Source: Streptomyces laurentii | GTDB taxonomy: Bacteria > Actinomycetota > Actinomycetes > Streptomycetales > Streptomycetaceae | Direction: 5' to 3' | Assembly: GCA_002355495.1 (NCBI GenBank) | Contig: AP017424.1 | Location: 7,195,501-7,259,500 of the forward strand | DNA: 64,000 nt | In this document: positions 63,301-64,000 of the stretch, piece by piece | Position numbering within the stretch: the stretch's first letter is position 1 | Layout: each line of letters starts with the position of its first letter | The notes under the pieces: generated by a model | Database searches by the model: none | What the model was told of the DNA's origin: nothing | What the model saw: only the letters and a program-made list of their open reading frames with translations | Translations under genes and position numbers: made by a program

Positions 63301-64000
63301 GCCGCACCAGCGCGTTCGTCGCCCCGCGCGACGCCACCGAGCGGGCGGTCGCCCGCGTCTGGGCCGGTCTGCTCGGCACCGACCGGATCGGCGTCCACGA
63401 CAGCTTCTTCGACCTGGGAGGCAGCTCGCTCGACCTGACCCGGCTGCGGGCCGAGATCCGCCGCGAGTTCGGCGTCGAACTGGACGTACGCGACCTGTAC
63501 GCGACACCGACCGTGGAGAGGACCGCCATGCTGCTCGACCCGTCCCGCCGGAACCCGTCCGGGAAGCCGGACGCGCCGAACCAGCCGGGCCAGGCCGGCG
63601 TGTCCCGGACCTCACCCCTCGTACCGATCAAGCCCACCGGCAGCCGGCCGCCGCTCTTCCTCGTCCACGCCGTCGGCGGATCCGTGGTGCCGTACCTGCC
63701 GCTGGCCCGCCTGACCGACCCCGACCAGCCGCTGTACGGACTGGAGGACCCCGGCCTCGACGGCGGCCCGGTCACCACCTCGCTCACCGACCTGGCCGCG
63801 CACTACGTCGACGCGATCCGTGCCGTCCAGCCGCACGGCCCCTACCATCTCGGCGGCTGGTCCCTGGGCGGTCTGGTGGCCACGGAGATGGCCGGTCAGC
63901 TGACCGCCGCGGGCGAACCGGTCGCGCTGGTCGTCATGCTGGACACCGGAATGCCTCCGTACCTGGGCACGGACCTGCCGGACCGCGCGGCCCTCCTCGG
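57324..64000 (+). CDS. NRPS, C-A-T-C-A-T-TE (3' end outside window)
   Basis: At least 2225 aa from GTG 57324 (AGGAGG five bases upstream). C4 (HHIVGDGWS near 132), A4 (YTSGSTGAPKG near 613), T4 (FFALGGHSLL near 988); C5 (HHIIADGWS near 1182), A5 (YTSGSTGAPK near 1645), T5 (FFDLGGSSLD near 2030); a thioesterase starts near 2095 (FLVHAVGGS) with nucleophile GWSLGG near 2180. The TE is cut by the window end. A5 pocket residues read DFWNIGMVHK, the canonical threonine code; A4 reads DACLMGTMCK, unassigned. The N-terminal C domain means it accepts a chain from another protein, most simply the divergent NRPS. No epimerase domain. Confidence 0.95.
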   Translation, partial: MFPLSFAQQRLWFLNRLDTRAWTYNLPLALRLDGPLDTAALRLALGDLVARHESLRTVFPEIDGEPRQQVRDTVDVTEFVTEEDIPAGELDATLDQLARHAFDLTADLPLRVWLLRTGEHRHTLYLVLHHIVGDGWSTALLGRDLGEAYAARRAGAAPGWEPLPVQYADYALWQRELLDGPDGAELLAHWTKRLADLPDELPLPLDRPRPEVLGDDGGEIRLDLPAGLHARLLRLARESDASLFMVVHAALAALLTRLGAGTDIPLGTMDAGRADEDLEDLIGFFVNTLVLRLDTAGDPTFRELLARAREADLAALAHPELPFDRLVEALNPSRALNRHPLFQVALVLQNNAAAAYALDGLTVTELRNRAIAAHFDLSVSFTDRYADDGTPLDLSAQVVYRTDLFDRDTVTAFTHRLVRLLEAVADDPDRALGDLDLLDARERETVLYGWNGTTRPDPTTGLAQAFARQAARTPDAPAVSDAEGVLGYAELDRRSDLLAGHLSRRGVTAETRVAILQQRSADLIVSMLAVLKAGGCFVPLPLTAPTERLRDIVAGSGAELLLVDAPSRDHELATGIAIDTLTVTGFQATEADRAAVPAGAAHPEQAAYIMYTSGSTGAPKGVVTTQRGVLAFARDACWQDERPRRALLHSPHAFDASTCEIWVPLLSGGEVVVAPPGEVDGAVVRAAGLTDVLLVSGLFQVVAEEDPDCFAGLREVMTGGDVISPAAVRAVLRRHPDLRIRATYGPTELTMCSVQMPLCDPDTVPDSVPLGRPMDDTAVYLLDDRLRPVPVGVIGELYASGAGLARGYAGRAGLTAERFTADPFGAPGTRMYRTGDLARWRADGTLEFAGRADSQVKIRGFRVEPGEVESVLVRHPHVAQAHVHAREDRPGDKRLVGYLVPAVPAPDLVGIRAAAASVLPPYMVPAALVPLDQLPLTPNGKIDRRLLPAPDEADAGTEYVAPRDDRERALCALFAEVLRVPRVGVHDGFFALGGHSLLAIRLINRIRSTFDADLGVATLFQAPTVAELAGRLGAPDGGGRIPAVPRTAPLPLSYQQEGLWFLHQLDPESPVYNVPLALRLRGRLDTDRLARVLGRLVARHESLRTRFVAVDGVPVQVADPADAVPASWPLPVTPTHPDDVPQALAEAATRPFDLAAESLLRTELLRLGPTEHVLVLCTHHIIADGWSAGVLLDELSTLYGDMDATLPALDIQPADHAVWQRARPADDILDEQLGYWREQLHALPELDFPTDRPRGTASGHPGATVELLLDAGLGASLRRLADTERGSLLSVLMAGFLVVLSRHTGQDDIGIGSVFYGRHRPELEPLVGYFANTVVLRADVAGNPDFRELTRRCEQAVRGATAHQDLPFSTLVEELRPAREPGRNPLFQISLTLHADEAADAAPALGPVTAEPLPVAGSVARFDLAAHATVTADGGLRLQAEYATDLFDTDRITRLLGHLGRVLTRAAEAPDTSVHDFVLTGPDETALLRQWSAARREVPVDASLWDLFAEQVRLRPDAVAVVAGDARTTYRELAWRAERLAARLAHRGVTRGSLVGLCVRRDTDLVTGILGILRAGAAYVPLDPDYPAQRLAYMADDAGLAVVVTQSGLDVPAAALTLDDDTDGDLPVPALTVTAADLAYLIYTSGSTGAPKAVTVPHGQVVRLLRATRDWFGFDERDVWTLFHSYAFDFSVWELWGALVHGGRLVVVPFWQTRSPEDFQRLLAREKVTVLNQTPAAFRQLAAANEERPERLSLRYVIFGGDALDVDAVRRWFDRHGEDRPRLVNMYGITETTVHVTYCPLTRELLRDNTSPIGEPIPDLSLWVVDPAGQPAPLGVPGELLVGGAGLSWGYLHRPGLSAERFVADPFGAPGARLYRSGDLARRRADGGLEYLGRIDQQVKIRGFRIELGEIETVLAAHPHVDHACVTVRDDRLVGYMVAKPGADLGDLTELRAHLAAHLPDYMVPSALVPVERIGMTANGKVDRAALPAPETSRTSAFVAPRDATERAVARVWAGLLGTDRIGVHDSFFDLGGSSLDLTRLRAEIRREFGVELDVRDLYATPTVERTAMLLDPSRRNPSGKPDAPNQPGQAGVSRTSPLVPIKPTGSRPPLFLVHAVGGSVVPYLPLARLTDPDQPLYGLEDPGLDGGPVTTSLTDLAAHYVDAIRAVQPHGPYHLGGWSLGGLVATEMAGQLTAAGEPVALVVMLDTGMPPYLGTDLPDRAALL

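Noticed and set aside
57336..63398. 2020-codon open frame antisense to the second NRPS
   Set aside because: No starts, motifs or signals; produced by GC-biased third positions opposite a clear NRPS reading frame.

Overview
The window is high-GC actinobacterial DNA, almost certainly from Streptomyces or a close relative. Genes are densely packed with GTG/ATG starts and GGAGG-type ribosome sites. Typical families include LAL-type LuxR, ECF sigma factors, TerD, peptidase-inhibitor I36, S8 proteases and large NRPSs. G/C bias at third positions creates very long antisense ORFs, which are not genes.

Layout. (1) 1-8250: an aldo/keto reductase tail. Then comes a group of cytochrome P450, NmrA-like NAD(P)-binding protein, cupin and CxxC/AhpD-type carboxymuconolactone decarboxylase, next to a shortened ECF41-like sigma factor. 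Four promoter-like boxes, TGTCAC(A/G)-16 nt-(G/T)GTC, precede these four genes and suggest one regulon. A LAL-type regulator follows, broken by two apparent frameshifts. (2) 8304-12600: PIG-L deacetylase, VOC protein and remnant, an AT-rich orphan, alpha/beta hydrolase and a secreted I36 inhibitor. (3) 12621-18937: a five-gene leftward catabolic-type operon (alpha/beta hydrolase, YaaH-like membrane protein, amidohydrolase, isochorismatase-like hydrolase, DoxX) beside a divergent AraC regulator. (4) 18959-23860: GNAT and PaaX-like genes, then a thioredoxin/flavin-oxidoreductase pair divergent from an XRE-cupin regulator with a long dyad operator, and a MITE-like element. (5) 23995-30613: a lipoprotein/histidine kinase/response regulator operon facing a lipoprotein/adaptor/ABC transporter operon, both with stop/start overlaps. 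(6) 30739-38740: a frameshifted S8 protease with an 11-bp repeat array upstream, then quinone oxidoreductase, sulfotransferase and MFS genes divergent from an ArsR-like regulator whose probable operator covers the MFS start codon. (7) 38884-46327: TerD protein, orphan gene, IS110 transposase, convergent tatB/tatA, and an ArsR plus Mg2+-type P-ATPase pair.

(8) 46564-64000: a nonribosomal peptide locus. Leftward are NRPS A(N-MT)-T-C-A-T-C-A-T (3159 aa) and a methyltransferase. Rightward is NRPS C-A-T-C-A-T-TE, which runs off the window. If used in that order they form a five-module line. It begins with an N-methylated residue and ends with threonine, because the last A domain has specificity residues DFWNIGMVHK.

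At least five, probably six, single-base frameshifts break otherwise well-conserved genes, two of them in G/C homopolymers. Residual assembly error is the simplest explanation and should be excluded before calling pseudogenes. No rRNA, tRNA or CRISPR array was seen.
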